A program made the translations under genes and the position numbers. The notes beneath the pieces are model-generated. The model was not told the DNA's origin, searched no databases, and saw only the letters and a program-made list of their open reading frames with translations. A stretch of 6,798 nucleotides of DNA from Opitutus sp. GAS368 (GTDB lineage Bacteria > Verrucomicrobiota > Verrucomicrobiae > Opitutales > UBA953), in assembly GCA_943332745.1 (NCBI GenBank), contig CALQQQ010000062.1, forward strand, positions 1-6,798. The letters are read 5' to 3'. Every line of letters starts with the position of its first letter. The stretch's first letter is position 1. This document shows, one piece after another, positions 1-5,216 of the stretch.

Positions 1-62
1 CCGAGGCACCCAGCTAATCATCCGGTCTCCGGTTTCCCTTTGAGTTTATCTCCATGCCTTAG

Positions 63-87
63 GTAGGGCGGGCTCTCCGAGCCCGCC
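63..87 (+). repeat. REP-like palindrome A1 (GTAG foot)
   Basis: The foot GTAG (63-66) is followed directly by a perfect 9-bp stem, GGCGGGCTC (67-75) with GAGCCCGCC (79-87), around the loop TCC. Known REP elements mobilised by REP-associated tyrosine transposases (RAYTs) have the same design, a GTAG-type tetranucleotide at the 5' foot of a short hairpin. It faces A2 (125-149) in inverted orientation, as in a BIME pair. No transposase gene lies in the window, so assignment to the RAYT/REP class is inference. Confidence 0.75.
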
Positions 88-124
88 GTTGACCCGATCG
101 AGATCCGCATCTCCGTCCACGAAC

Positions 125-149
125 GGACGGCTCGGAGAGCCGTCCCTAC
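125..149 (-). repeat. REP-like palindrome A2 (inverted partner of A1)
   Basis: Read on the minus strand it has foot GTAG (149-146), stem GGACGGCTC with GAGCCGTCC, and loop TCC. It differs from A1 at four positions, which are two on each stem arm, and these changes compensate each other so the 9-bp stem stays perfect. It is preceded on the plus strand by a small conserved hairpin (112-127) that also precedes B3 (3734-3758). Confidence 0.75.
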
Positions 150-159
150 CCGATACAGC

Positions 160-183
160 GGATGCGATGTCATCGCATCCTAC
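160..183 (-). repeat. REP-like palindrome A3
   Basis: A perfect 9-bp stem, GGATGCGAT (160-168) with ATCGCATCC (172-180), surrounds the loop GTC. On the minus strand the foot reads GTAG (183-180), its last base doubling as the first stem base. It has the same orientation as A2, lies 10 bp from it, and ends 6 bp before the T-tract side of the terminator at 190-212. The stem sequence is unrelated to A1/A2 although the architecture is the same. Confidence 0.65.
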
Positions 184-189
184 CTAAAC

Positions 190-212
190 AAAAAGGGCGC
201 CTTGCGGCGCCC
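190..212 (-). terminator. Rho-independent terminator of operon 1
   Basis: On the minus strand a 7-bp perfect GC stem (GGGCGCC with GGCGCCC, loop GCAA) is followed by TTTTTG and a further TTT. It lies 53 bp downstream of the stop codon of the propeller gene (266-1792) and is oriented to end the cytochrome/propeller transcript. The opposite strand has no T-tract. Confidence 0.85.
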
Positions 213-255
213 GTTCATTCTGCTTCGCAGCAGTTCACCCTGCCAGCAGTTCCCC

Positions 256-277
256 GCTGCCAAGTTTACTTGGCAGC
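256..277 (-). other. Hairpin with a stop codon in its loop
   Basis: A perfect 9-bp inverted repeat (GCTGCCAAG with CTTGGCAGC) has the 4-nt loop TAAA on the minus strand. That loop contains the TAA stop codon (268-266) of the propeller gene, and the 5' arm encodes its last residues, AAK. No T-tract follows, so it is not an intrinsic terminator by itself; the real one is at 190-212. It may stabilise the mRNA 3' end or be chance. Confidence 0.6.
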
Positions 278-1792
278 CGGTATCTCATTCAACGTATACC
301 AACCTTCGCTGTGCCAGAGGGCGTCGCCGGCCTTCGACTTGATATCACCGAGGGCGAGGTGATGGATATTGCCGCGGACGAGGCCGTCGACGACGAGGCG
401 TACCTTGAGTCCGTCGGCCGAGACGGTGGCGGACTTGACCGTCGGCGTGCTCTGGTCGACTTCGGGGCTGCCGTAGCTCGACTGGTAGATGTAGGTGAAA
501 GTATCCATCGAGTAGTTCTTCGCGTCGGCGGCTGCAGCGGTGTCCACGGGGTGCGTAAAGGTCACCTCAAAGCCGTCTGGGCGCGCAGAGATATTATGCA
601 TCTCGAACGGCACCTTGCCCTTGAAGCGGACGCGCTCAAACGTGAATGGCTTCGAGCCGCGCGAACCCCAACCGCGATTGGAACCGCCGACAAAGAGCGT
701 GCCATCTTCCTGGTCCATGCGAACGGGGATCAGGCCGGCTTCAAAGCCACCGAGGAAGTGGAACACGGCGCCCTGATAGAGGCCGTTAACGAACTCGAGA
801 TTGACGCGCTGCACCTGCGAGGCGGTCTGCTCGCCGACGAGCAGCTGGCTTTCCCACGGGCCGAACTTGCCCTTGGTCATGTCGCACGCGACGCCGGACG
901 GAGAATTACCGACTTTTCCGTGCGGCAAGACGACGGCGGGCGGGACAAACTCGGGGAACTTCAATCGCTCCGTGAGAACGCGTGAACCACTGGCGGGCTC
1001 GGGCGGGGCGGGGAAATTCGCAAGGGCGGCCGACTTATTGCCCGTGGGGTTGCCCTGGAAGGAGCCGGCGCGAAGCCACTTGAGCGAGGAGGAGCCGTTC
1101 CAGACGCCTTGGTTGTCGGTATAGAACAGGTCTCCCTTATCATTGGCGCCGATACCACCTGGCGAGCGGATGCCGGAGGCGATAGGAATGAATTTACCGT
1201 CGGGCGTAATCTTGGCGGCCCAGCCGCGCCACGGAGCGTGGGCATGGAAGGAACCAGTCAAGCAGAGGACCATCCAGACGTCGCCGTTCTTATCCGGATC
1301 AGAACCGAAAGCGTATTCATGGTAGTCGCCGCTGACGCCCCACTTGGAGGACACGGTGTCGAAGCTGTCCGCGCGGCCGTCGCCATCGCGATCGGTCAGG
1401 CGCGTGAACTCCGGACGCTGCATCGCGTACATCGAACCTTCCTTCCAGAACATGCCGAGCGGCTCGTGCTGATTGGAGGCGAACTTGGTCCACTTAATCT
1501 TGGAGAGATCGGCGTCGTAGGCGCCTTCAGCGACCCAGATGTCGCCGCGGCGGGTGCCGATGGCGACCTTCTTGCCGGGGAGCAGCGCGATCGACGACAC
1601 TTCGGTCACTTCACCGGCGGGCGTCGGAATCTCGACGCGTTCGTAGAATTCGGACTGGCGGGCTTCGGCGGCACGGACGGAGTCGACCGTGGCGAGCTTG
1701 CCGGCCTTGGGCGCCTTGGCGGCTTTTTCAGGAGCGGCGGAGACGCCGACGGTGAGCCCGGCGAGGGCGAGGATAAGGGAGAGCTTCTTCAT
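266..1792 (-). CDS. Secreted PQQ/sorbosone-dehydrogenase-like beta-propeller protein
   Basis: The product has 508 residues. A signal peptide starts MKKLSLILALAG and ends near SAA (18-20); a Lys/Ala-rich stretch follows to about 35. Residues about 50-390 read as a beta-propeller of the glucose/sorbosone dehydrogenase type, with repeated 'G.I.V.', 'D.W.' and 'G.LF..D' strands. Residues 134-142 (DRDGDGRAD) form a DxDxDG calcium-binding-type loop common in PVC 'membrane-bound dehydrogenase domain' proteins. Residues about 395-505 form a beta-rich C-terminal module (EMHNISARPDGFEVTF) that includes YGSPEVD at 440-446. The gene is second in an operon, 24 bp after the cytochrome c gene, and is ended by the terminator at 190-212. 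The likely role is oxidation of a sugar-like or alcohol substrate outside the cytoplasm with electrons passed to the cytochrome. Cofactor and substrate are not shown by the sequence; I did not identify PQQ ligands. The start is supported by the signal peptide; no Shine-Dalgarno is seen (ACCTTT precedes ATG). Confidence 0.93.
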   Translation of the reverse strand: MKKLSLILALAGLTVGVSAAPEKAAKAPKAGKLATVDSVRAAEARQSEFYERVEIPTPAGEVTEVSSIALLPGKKVAIGTRRGDIWVAEGAYDADLSKIKWTKFASNQHEPLGMFWKEGSMYAMQRPEFTRLTDRDGDGRADSFDTVSSKWGVSGDYHEYAFGSDPDKNGDVWMVLCLTGSFHAHAPWRGWAAKITPDGKFIPIASGIRSPGGIGANDKGDLFYTDNQGVWNGSSSLKWLRAGSFQGNPTGNKSAALANFPAPPEPASGSRVLTERLKFPEFVPPAVVLPHGKVGNSPSGVACDMTKGKFGPWESQLLVGEQTASQVQRVNLEFVNGLYQGAVFHFLGGFEAGLIPVRMDQEDGTLFVGGSNRGWGSRGSKPFTFERVRFKGKVPFEMHNISARPDGFEVTFTHPVDTAAAADAKNYSMDTFTYIYQSSYGSPEVDQSTPTVKSATVSADGLKVRLVVDGLVRGNIHHLALGDIKSKAGDALWHSEGWYTLNEIPAAK

Positions 1793-1816
1793 AAAGGTGA
1801 TTTCCGGTTTCGGGGA

Positions 1817-3397
1817 TTAGCGGAAGGAGTAACCCAGCACGGCGGTCTCGCCGGGCTTGAGGGTGACAGTGAGACTCGTGTCGTTGGCATTGGCTTTCGG
1901 GGCCGGACCGCTGACGGCGCGCACCAGCAGTCCGCCGGCGATTTCGGTGACGCCGTCGGTCGGGCCGCTGAGCGTGAGGTCGCGAGCCAGGACGATGGTG
2001 ACGGCCTTGTCGCCGGTAACTTTGAGCGTGCGCGTGAGCGTAGCCTTACCAGAAGCTTCCTCGGGCAACCAGCTATCGCTGAGCGCGAAGCCCTCGCCCG
2101 CAGAGCGGAAGGTCGGGTTGCCCGCCTTGTCGAGGTCGTAGCCCTTGAACTCGGCCGCGACGTTGACGGGCGAGAAGACCCAGTCGTTGCCTCGTTTCTC
2201 GCGGATGAAACGGACGACGCTACCAGCGGAACCTTCGAGCAGGACGCCCTGGCCATCAGAGAGTTTGATGACGTTCGTGCCGGCAGGCGGCTCGTTGCCG
2301 GCGCCGCGGTCGGTCCAGTGGTGGCCGCCGTCCATGAACTTGCCGTTCCAGAAGAGCTCGGCGGCGACGTTGTCGGCGCTGTAGGCGAGGTTCAGGCCGT
2401 TCGGGAAACCGATGCCGATCGCGCGCGGGGTGATCTTGTCGATGAAGTTACGGTAGATTGCGGCGACACCGTCCTTGGGCTGAATCGGGATGAAGACCTT
2501 CGCCTTGGCGGGCTTAGCGGCCTTGCCACCCTTGGTAGGGGAGAGCCACTTGAAATCCTTGTCCTTCGGGCCTTTGTAGCCAAGGACGACGACTTCCTCG
2601 CCAGCGAACTCGACGTACTCGAGGCGGAACGGGGTCGGGCCCTTCTTAAGGATGACCGGTACTTCCTTGGCGCGGCCGCCGACGGGGCCGATACCCTTCA
2701 CTTCGGCGATGCGCTCGCCGCCGATGTAGAGGGCGCCGAAGTCGTCGCAATCGAAGAGGAACGTGTACTTGCCGGCTTCCGGTGCCTCAAACTGGGCGGT
2801 CCAGATGATGGCGAAGTCATCCTTCCGGCCGGACTGGGCAGGATCGACGATACCGACGTTGAAGTCTTCCATCAGCATGGGCTTGAGCGTGGAGAAGTCG
2901 GGCATCTCCTTCCACTTGCCAGCGTAGACCGTGGCCACGAGATTCTTGAGCGCGGTCTTGGCCGGAGGGAACGGATGGGCCTTGAGCAGTTCTTCGGCGG
3001 TCCAAGGCGTGGTGCGTTGGGCGGTCGCGGTGCGCACGGCCTTGACCTCGTCGGGCGTCACGGCGCCGGCGCCGCCCGCGAAGGTGGCGCGGACATACGT
3101 GAGGGCGGCGGCAATCTTCTCGTCGCTGAGTACGGCGCCCTGTGGAGGCATCACGATATTGTAAGCCTTGCCGGCAACATCGACTGGACCTTCCATGCCG
3201 TTGAGCACGATCTTGATCGAGCGCGCGGCCGGGCCCTTAGGCCAGTCGCTCCCGACGAGCGGCGGCAGGCCGTTGAGTCCCTTGCCGTCGGGGCCGTGAC
3301 AGGCCACGCAGAGGGTATTATAGACTTGGGCGCCGTCTTCGGCCGCCGTCACGAAGACAAGCGATGCCAGAAGGGCGAGGAGCGACGAGGGGCGCAT
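1817..3397 (-). CDS. Secreted cytochrome c with PA14 domain
   Basis: The product has 526 residues from the chosen start. A signal peptide (MRPSSLLALLASLVFVTAA) is followed directly by a class I cytochrome c domain: the heme-attachment motif CVACH is at 30-34 and the probable axial methionine is M83 in IVMPPQG, with a C-terminal helix at 91-106. A PA14-like domain covers about 155-270, with GKYTFLFDCDDFGALYIGG at 209-227; such domains often bind carbohydrate. A Lys/Ala linker follows, then an unnamed C-terminal module of about 230 residues containing ITPRAIGIGFPNG and GGHHWTDRG. I know similar modules only from PVC cytochromes. The reading frame stays open up to 3655, but that extension is low-complexity, runs through a REP-like palindrome, and would bury the signal peptide, so ATG 3397 is preferred. 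It is first in the operon with the propeller gene. It probably accepts electrons from that protein in the periplasm. Confidence 0.93.
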   Translation of the reverse strand: MRPSSLLALLASLVFVTAAEDGAQVYNTLCVACHGPDGKGLNGLPPLVGSDWPKGPAARSIKIVLNGMEGPVDVAGKAYNIVMPPQGAVLSDEKIAAALTYVRATFAGGAGAVTPDEVKAVRTATAQRTTPWTAEELLKAHPFPPAKTALKNLVATVYAGKWKEMPDFSTLKPMLMEDFNVGIVDPAQSGRKDDFAIIWTAQFEAPEAGKYTFLFDCDDFGALYIGGERIAEVKGIGPVGGRAKEVPVILKKGPTPFRLEYVEFAGEEVVVLGYKGPKDKDFKWLSPTKGGKAAKPAKAKVFIPIQPKDGVAAIYRNFIDKITPRAIGIGFPNGLNLAYSADNVAAELFWNGKFMDGGHHWTDRGAGNEPPAGTNVIKLSDGQGVLLEGSAGSVVRFIREKRGNDWVFSPVNVAAEFKGYDLDKAGNPTFRSAGEGFALSDSWLPEEASGKATLTRTLKVTGDKAVTIVLARDLTLSGPTDGVTEIAGGLLVRAVSGPAPKANANDTSLTVTLKPGETAVLGYSFR

Positions 3398-3445
3398 AGG
3401 GGTGGCCCCATCAAGCCGCCTATTTCCGAGGGTGCAAGTCGGATA

Positions 3446-3471
3446 GGCTCGGGCCGCAAGCGGCCCGAGCC
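3446..3471. other. Perfect 11-bp hairpin in the cytochrome leader region
   Basis: GGCTCGGGCCG (3446-3456) pairs perfectly with CGGCCCGAGCC (3461-3471) around the loop CAAG. It ends 48 bp before the cytochrome start codon on the minus strand and no T-tract follows on either strand. It could be a 5'-UTR structure or a diverged REP-like copy: the bases before it are ATAG where the family has GTAG. Confidence 0.6.
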
Positions 3472-3474
3472 AGA

Positions 3475-3498
3475 GTTGACCCGTTGACCAGTTGGCAA
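3475..3498 (+). repeat. 8-bp tandem repeat, three units
   Basis: GTTGACCC, GTTGACCA and GTTGGCAA stand head to tail; the first two differ at one base and the third is degenerate. It lies next to the hairpin at 3446-3471, about 80-100 bp upstream of the cytochrome gene. It could be a binding-site array or a simple replication-slippage repeat. Confidence 0.45.
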
Positions 3499-3510
3499 GG
3501 GATGCCTTGG

Positions 3511-3535
3511 GTAGGATCGGGACCGCGTCACGACC
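3511..3535 (+). repeat. REP-like palindrome B1 (outer inverted pair with B4)
   Basis: Foot GTAG (3511-3514) is followed by arms GATCGGGAC and GTCACGACC around the loop CGC; 7 of 9 stem positions pair. The 30 bp at 3509-3538 match the reverse complement of 3807-3836 (around B4) at 28 of 30 positions, so B1 and B4 are recent copies in inverted orientation. Confidence 0.6.
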
Positions 3536-3557
3536 TAGCTGTATCCGTTTCAGGTAG

Positions 3558-3589
3558 CGGGTGGCGGCCCCGGGTGGCGGGGGGGCGGG
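3558..3589 (+). repeat. G-rich direct repeat with G-quadruplex motif
   Basis: CGGGTGGCGG occurs twice (3558-3567 and 3571-3580) with a 13-bp period. From 3572 to 3589 the plus strand has four G-triplets separated by loops of 4, 1 and 1 nt, which fits the usual G-quadruplex consensus. It lies about 175 bp upstream of the cytochrome start, on the strand complementary to the coding strand. Confidence 0.5.
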
Positions 3590-3601
3590 TCTGTCATTCC
3601 C

Positions 3602-3622
3602 AACCGCTAACCGCCAACCGCT
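3602..3622 (+). repeat. Heptamer tandem repeat AACCGCY, three units
   Basis: AACCGCT, AACCGCC and AACCGCT stand head to tail in 21 bp with a single differing base. No function is evident; it lies 14 bp before REP-like B2. Confidence 0.6.
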
Positions 3623-3636
3623 TCCACCTGACATGG

Positions 3637-3662
3637 GTAGGGCGGTGATTGCCATCGCCGCC
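3637..3662 (+). repeat. REP-like palindrome B2 (inner inverted pair with B3)
   Basis: Foot GTAG (3637-3640) is followed by arms GGCGGTGAT and ATCGCCGCC around the 4-nt loop TGCC. The 9-bp stem is complete with one G-T wobble. It faces B3 in opposite orientation. Confidence 0.7.
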
Positions 3663-3733
3663 TTTCTAGACCGCAGGAGCGTAGTCGGCAGCTCTTAGCC
3701 AGCCGCTCTGATGCCGCTTATCCGTCTGCGAAC

Positions 3734-3758
3734 GGACGCGACGCAGTCGCGCCCCTAC
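3734..3758 (-). repeat. REP-like palindrome B3
   Basis: On the minus strand it has foot GTAG (3758-3755), arms GGGCGCGAC and GTCGCGTCC, and loop TGC; 8 of 9 stem positions pair. It is preceded on the plus strand by the small hairpin TCCGT...ACGGA (3721-3736) that also precedes A2, which argues for a shared mobile unit larger than the palindrome. Confidence 0.7.
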
Positions 3759-3775
3759 CTCATGATGTCCGGAAC

Positions 3776-3804
3776 AAAAAAGGCCGCCTGATCAGGCGGC
3801 CTTT
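3776..3804 (-). terminator. Rho-independent terminator of the ClpP-like operon
   Basis: The 26 bp at 3779-3804 form a perfect palindrome with GGCCGCCT/AGGCGGCC arms around GATC. On the minus strand it is followed by six T's (3781-3776). It starts 34 bp downstream of the stop codon at 3839, oriented to end transcription of the two protease genes. The plus strand has only three T's after the stem, so one-directional action is more likely. Confidence 0.92.
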
Positions 3805-3809
3805 CCCTA

Positions 3810-3834
3810 TGTCGTGACGCGGTCCCGACCCTAC
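3810..3834 (-). repeat. REP-like palindrome B4
   Basis: On the minus strand it has foot GTAG (3834-3831), arms GGTCGGGAC and GTCACGACA, and loop CGC; 7 of 9 stem positions pair. It is the inverted near-copy of B1. Its surrounding 30-bp repeat ends at 3836, two bases short of the ClpP-like stop codon, so it lies between the gene and its terminator and would be transcribed in the mRNA tail. Confidence 0.6.
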
Positions 3835-3838
3835 CCGC

Positions 3839-5197
3839 TCAGCGCGCCCGATACAGACCCTGCGGATCGTAGAGCCACCAGGCGTCGAACGGGTTGGCGA
3901 GCGCGGGCAGTTCGAAATACGGACGGCCCTTGTCGTCGACGCGGGAGGTCACGCCCGAGATTTCGGTGCGGGTCGGCGGCTGCGGAATCGGCATGGCGGT
4001 CGGCGCGACGGGCACGGGCAGGAGGTCGAGCACGGCGGTCTCCTCGATGCGCTCGATGACGTTATCGACCCACTTGAGCTCCTTAGCCTTGTCGCCGAAG
4101 GCCGACCAATCGCCGGTGGAATCGTTAGAGTACATCTGCTTCACAAAATCCTGGAGCGAGATGCCCATCTTCTTGGCGACCGGGGTGGCTAGACGTTCGA
4201 ACCACTGGTTGGTAAAATCGATCTGCTCCTTGAGCACGGTCATGTTGCCGCGGACGACGTTCGAGGCCTGGTGGTGCAGGAGGATGGTGTTCGGATAGCA
4301 GTAGGAGCGCTCGGCGAGCGTGCAGATGACCGCGGTCATCGAGGCGGCGAAGCCTTTGACGACGACGTGCACCGGGGCCTTGGAAGTGGCCATGGCCTTC
4401 TGGATCTGGTAACCGGCGGCGACGGAGCCTCCCGGGGAGTTGTCGACGACAATGAAGATCGGGAACTCGGACGACTGGTTATTATAGAAAGAGATGCGCG
4501 TGCAGACGTAGTCGGCAAGCTGCTCGGTCACGGCACCGTTGAAGGCGATGCGGCGATCGCTGATGTACAGCACGCCGCCGACAAGCGGGTCCTTGAGGTA
4601 CTTCGGCTTCGCCTTGGTGGCGACCTTGCGGGCCTCTTCTTCCTTCTGGAAGCGCTGGATCTCGTTGGAGAGACGGGTGACGGTATTGGCGGATTCGAGC
4701 TGGAGCTGCTTGGCTTCGGCTTCGAGCTCACGAATCTTGTTCGAGCGTTCGGTCAGGCGGGCGCTGGAACGGGCGGCTTCGAGGCCGGCTTGGCGCTCGA
4801 GCTTGGCGCGTTCGTCTTCGAGGGCGGCGGCTTCGGCGGAAGCCTTGGCGAGGCGCAGCGCACGTTCGGCGGTCAAGCGAGCGACCTCGGCCTGGAGCGG
4901 GGCGAGTTCTTCGGAGCGCTTGGCTTCGGCGAGCGCGAGCTCGGCGTCGATGCGGGCCTTCTCGATGCGCATACGGTCAGCTTCCTTCATCGCGGCCTTC
5001 TGCTCGGGGGTGAGCTCGTCGCGTGGGGCGGGTGCGACGGGAGCGCCGGTGCCCGGCGTAGCGACCGCCGGAGTGGTAGCGGCGGGCGCGTCCACGGCGG
5101 GAGCGGCGGCACGCTTGGCTTTGGTCTGCTGGGCGAACCCGGGCGCGACGGTGAGAACGGCGAGCGCGAGGACGCGGAGTGAGGTGCGGAGATGCAT
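3839..5197 (-). CDS. Exported ClpP-fold serine protease with coiled coil, paralogue 2
   Basis: The product has 452 residues. A signal peptide (MHLRTSLRVLALAVLTVAPGFA, cut near 22) is followed by an Ala/Pro/Thr-rich linker (30-60) and a long charged, Ala-rich coiled coil (about 62-195). A ClpP/crotonase-fold domain spans about 200-385. Seen in it are the oxyanion-loop motif NSPGGSV (253-259), candidate nucleophile S286 in GFAASM, candidate base H309 in LLHHQ, and candidate acid D363 in STGDW. These align with Ser, His and Asp of ClpP (S14). The C-terminus ends in FDAWWLYDPQGLYRAR, a motif shared with the paralogue. It lies 19 bp after that gene, with its terminator at 3776-3804. Cytosolic ClpP is about 200 residues and has neither signal peptide nor coiled coil, so this is a distinct exported family. 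Function is inferred: periplasmic proteolysis, or a non-catalytic assembly. The frame is open up to 5410, but that overlaps the upstream gene; the signal peptide fixes ATG 5197. ACCTC, not a Shine-Dalgarno, precedes it. Confidence 0.93.
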   Translation of the reverse strand: MHLRTSLRVLALAVLTVAPGFAQQTKAKRAAAPAVDAPAATTPAVATPGTGAPVAPAPRDELTPEQKAAMKEADRMRIEKARIDAELALAEAKRSEELAPLQAEVARLTAERALRLAKASAEAAALEDERAKLERQAGLEAARSSARLTERSNKIRELEAEAKQLQLESANTVTRLSNEIQRFQKEEEARKVATKAKPKYLKDPLVGGVLYISDRRIAFNGAVTEQLADYVCTRISFYNNQSSEFPIFIVVDNSPGGSVAAGYQIQKAMATSKAPVHVVVKGFAASMTAVICTLAERSYCYPNTILLHHQASNVVRGNMTVLKEQIDFTNQWFERLATPVAKKMGISLQDFVKQMYSNDSTGDWSAFGDKAKELKWVDNVIERIEETAVLDLLPVPVAPTAMPIPQPPTRTEISGVTSRVDDKGRPYFELPALANPFDAWWLYDPQGLYRAR

Positions 5198-5216
5198 GAG
5201 GTTTTGGATTTTAAAA

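Larger units (their letters stand above)
3398..3838. other. 441-bp gene-free region rich in repeats
   Basis: This region separates the cytochrome start (3397) from the ClpP-like stop (3839). It holds, in order, an 11-bp perfect hairpin (3446-3471), 8-bp tandem repeats (3475-3498), REP-like B1 (3511-3535), a G-rich direct repeat (3558-3589), heptamer repeats (3602-3622), REP-like B2 (3637-3662) and B3 (3734-3758), a terminator (3776-3804), and REP-like B4 (3810-3834). The promoter of operon 1 should lie here, but I see no convincing -35/-10 pair. Reading frames within it overlap palindromes and show no protein-like composition. Confidence 0.8.

Noticed and set aside
1..66. The end of a plus-strand gene entering from the left edge.
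   Set aside because: One frame is open from base 1 to a TAG at 64-66, but 21 codons give no recognisable sequence and the stop falls in the palindrome foot.
63..183. The repeated palindromes as a CRISPR array.
   Set aside because: The units are in mixed orientation, differ in stem sequence, have irregular spacing, and no cas gene is present.
1109..3487. A 792-codon open frame on the plus strand opposite both operon 1 genes.
   Set aside because: It is antisense to two proteins with clear signal peptides and domains. Its composition (rich in Gly, Asp, Arg, Glu and Val, no recognisable domain) is the mirror image of GC-rich codon use, and it runs through the region between the two genes and past the cytochrome start.
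3398..3655. An 86-residue N-terminal extension of the cytochrome protein.
   Set aside because: It would bury a good signal peptide, has no domain-like sequence, and covers REP-like palindromes, tandem repeats and a hairpin.
3681..3710. A further GTAG at 3681-3684 as an eighth REP-like copy.
   Set aside because: The bases after it do not form a stem of the family's size; only a weak 5-bp pairing with a long loop is possible.
3509..3836. A complete insertion element with target-site duplication.
   Set aside because: The flanking bases (ending GATGCCTT on the left, starting GCTCAGCG on the right) show no direct duplication, and there is no transposase. I keep only the inverted-repeat observation.
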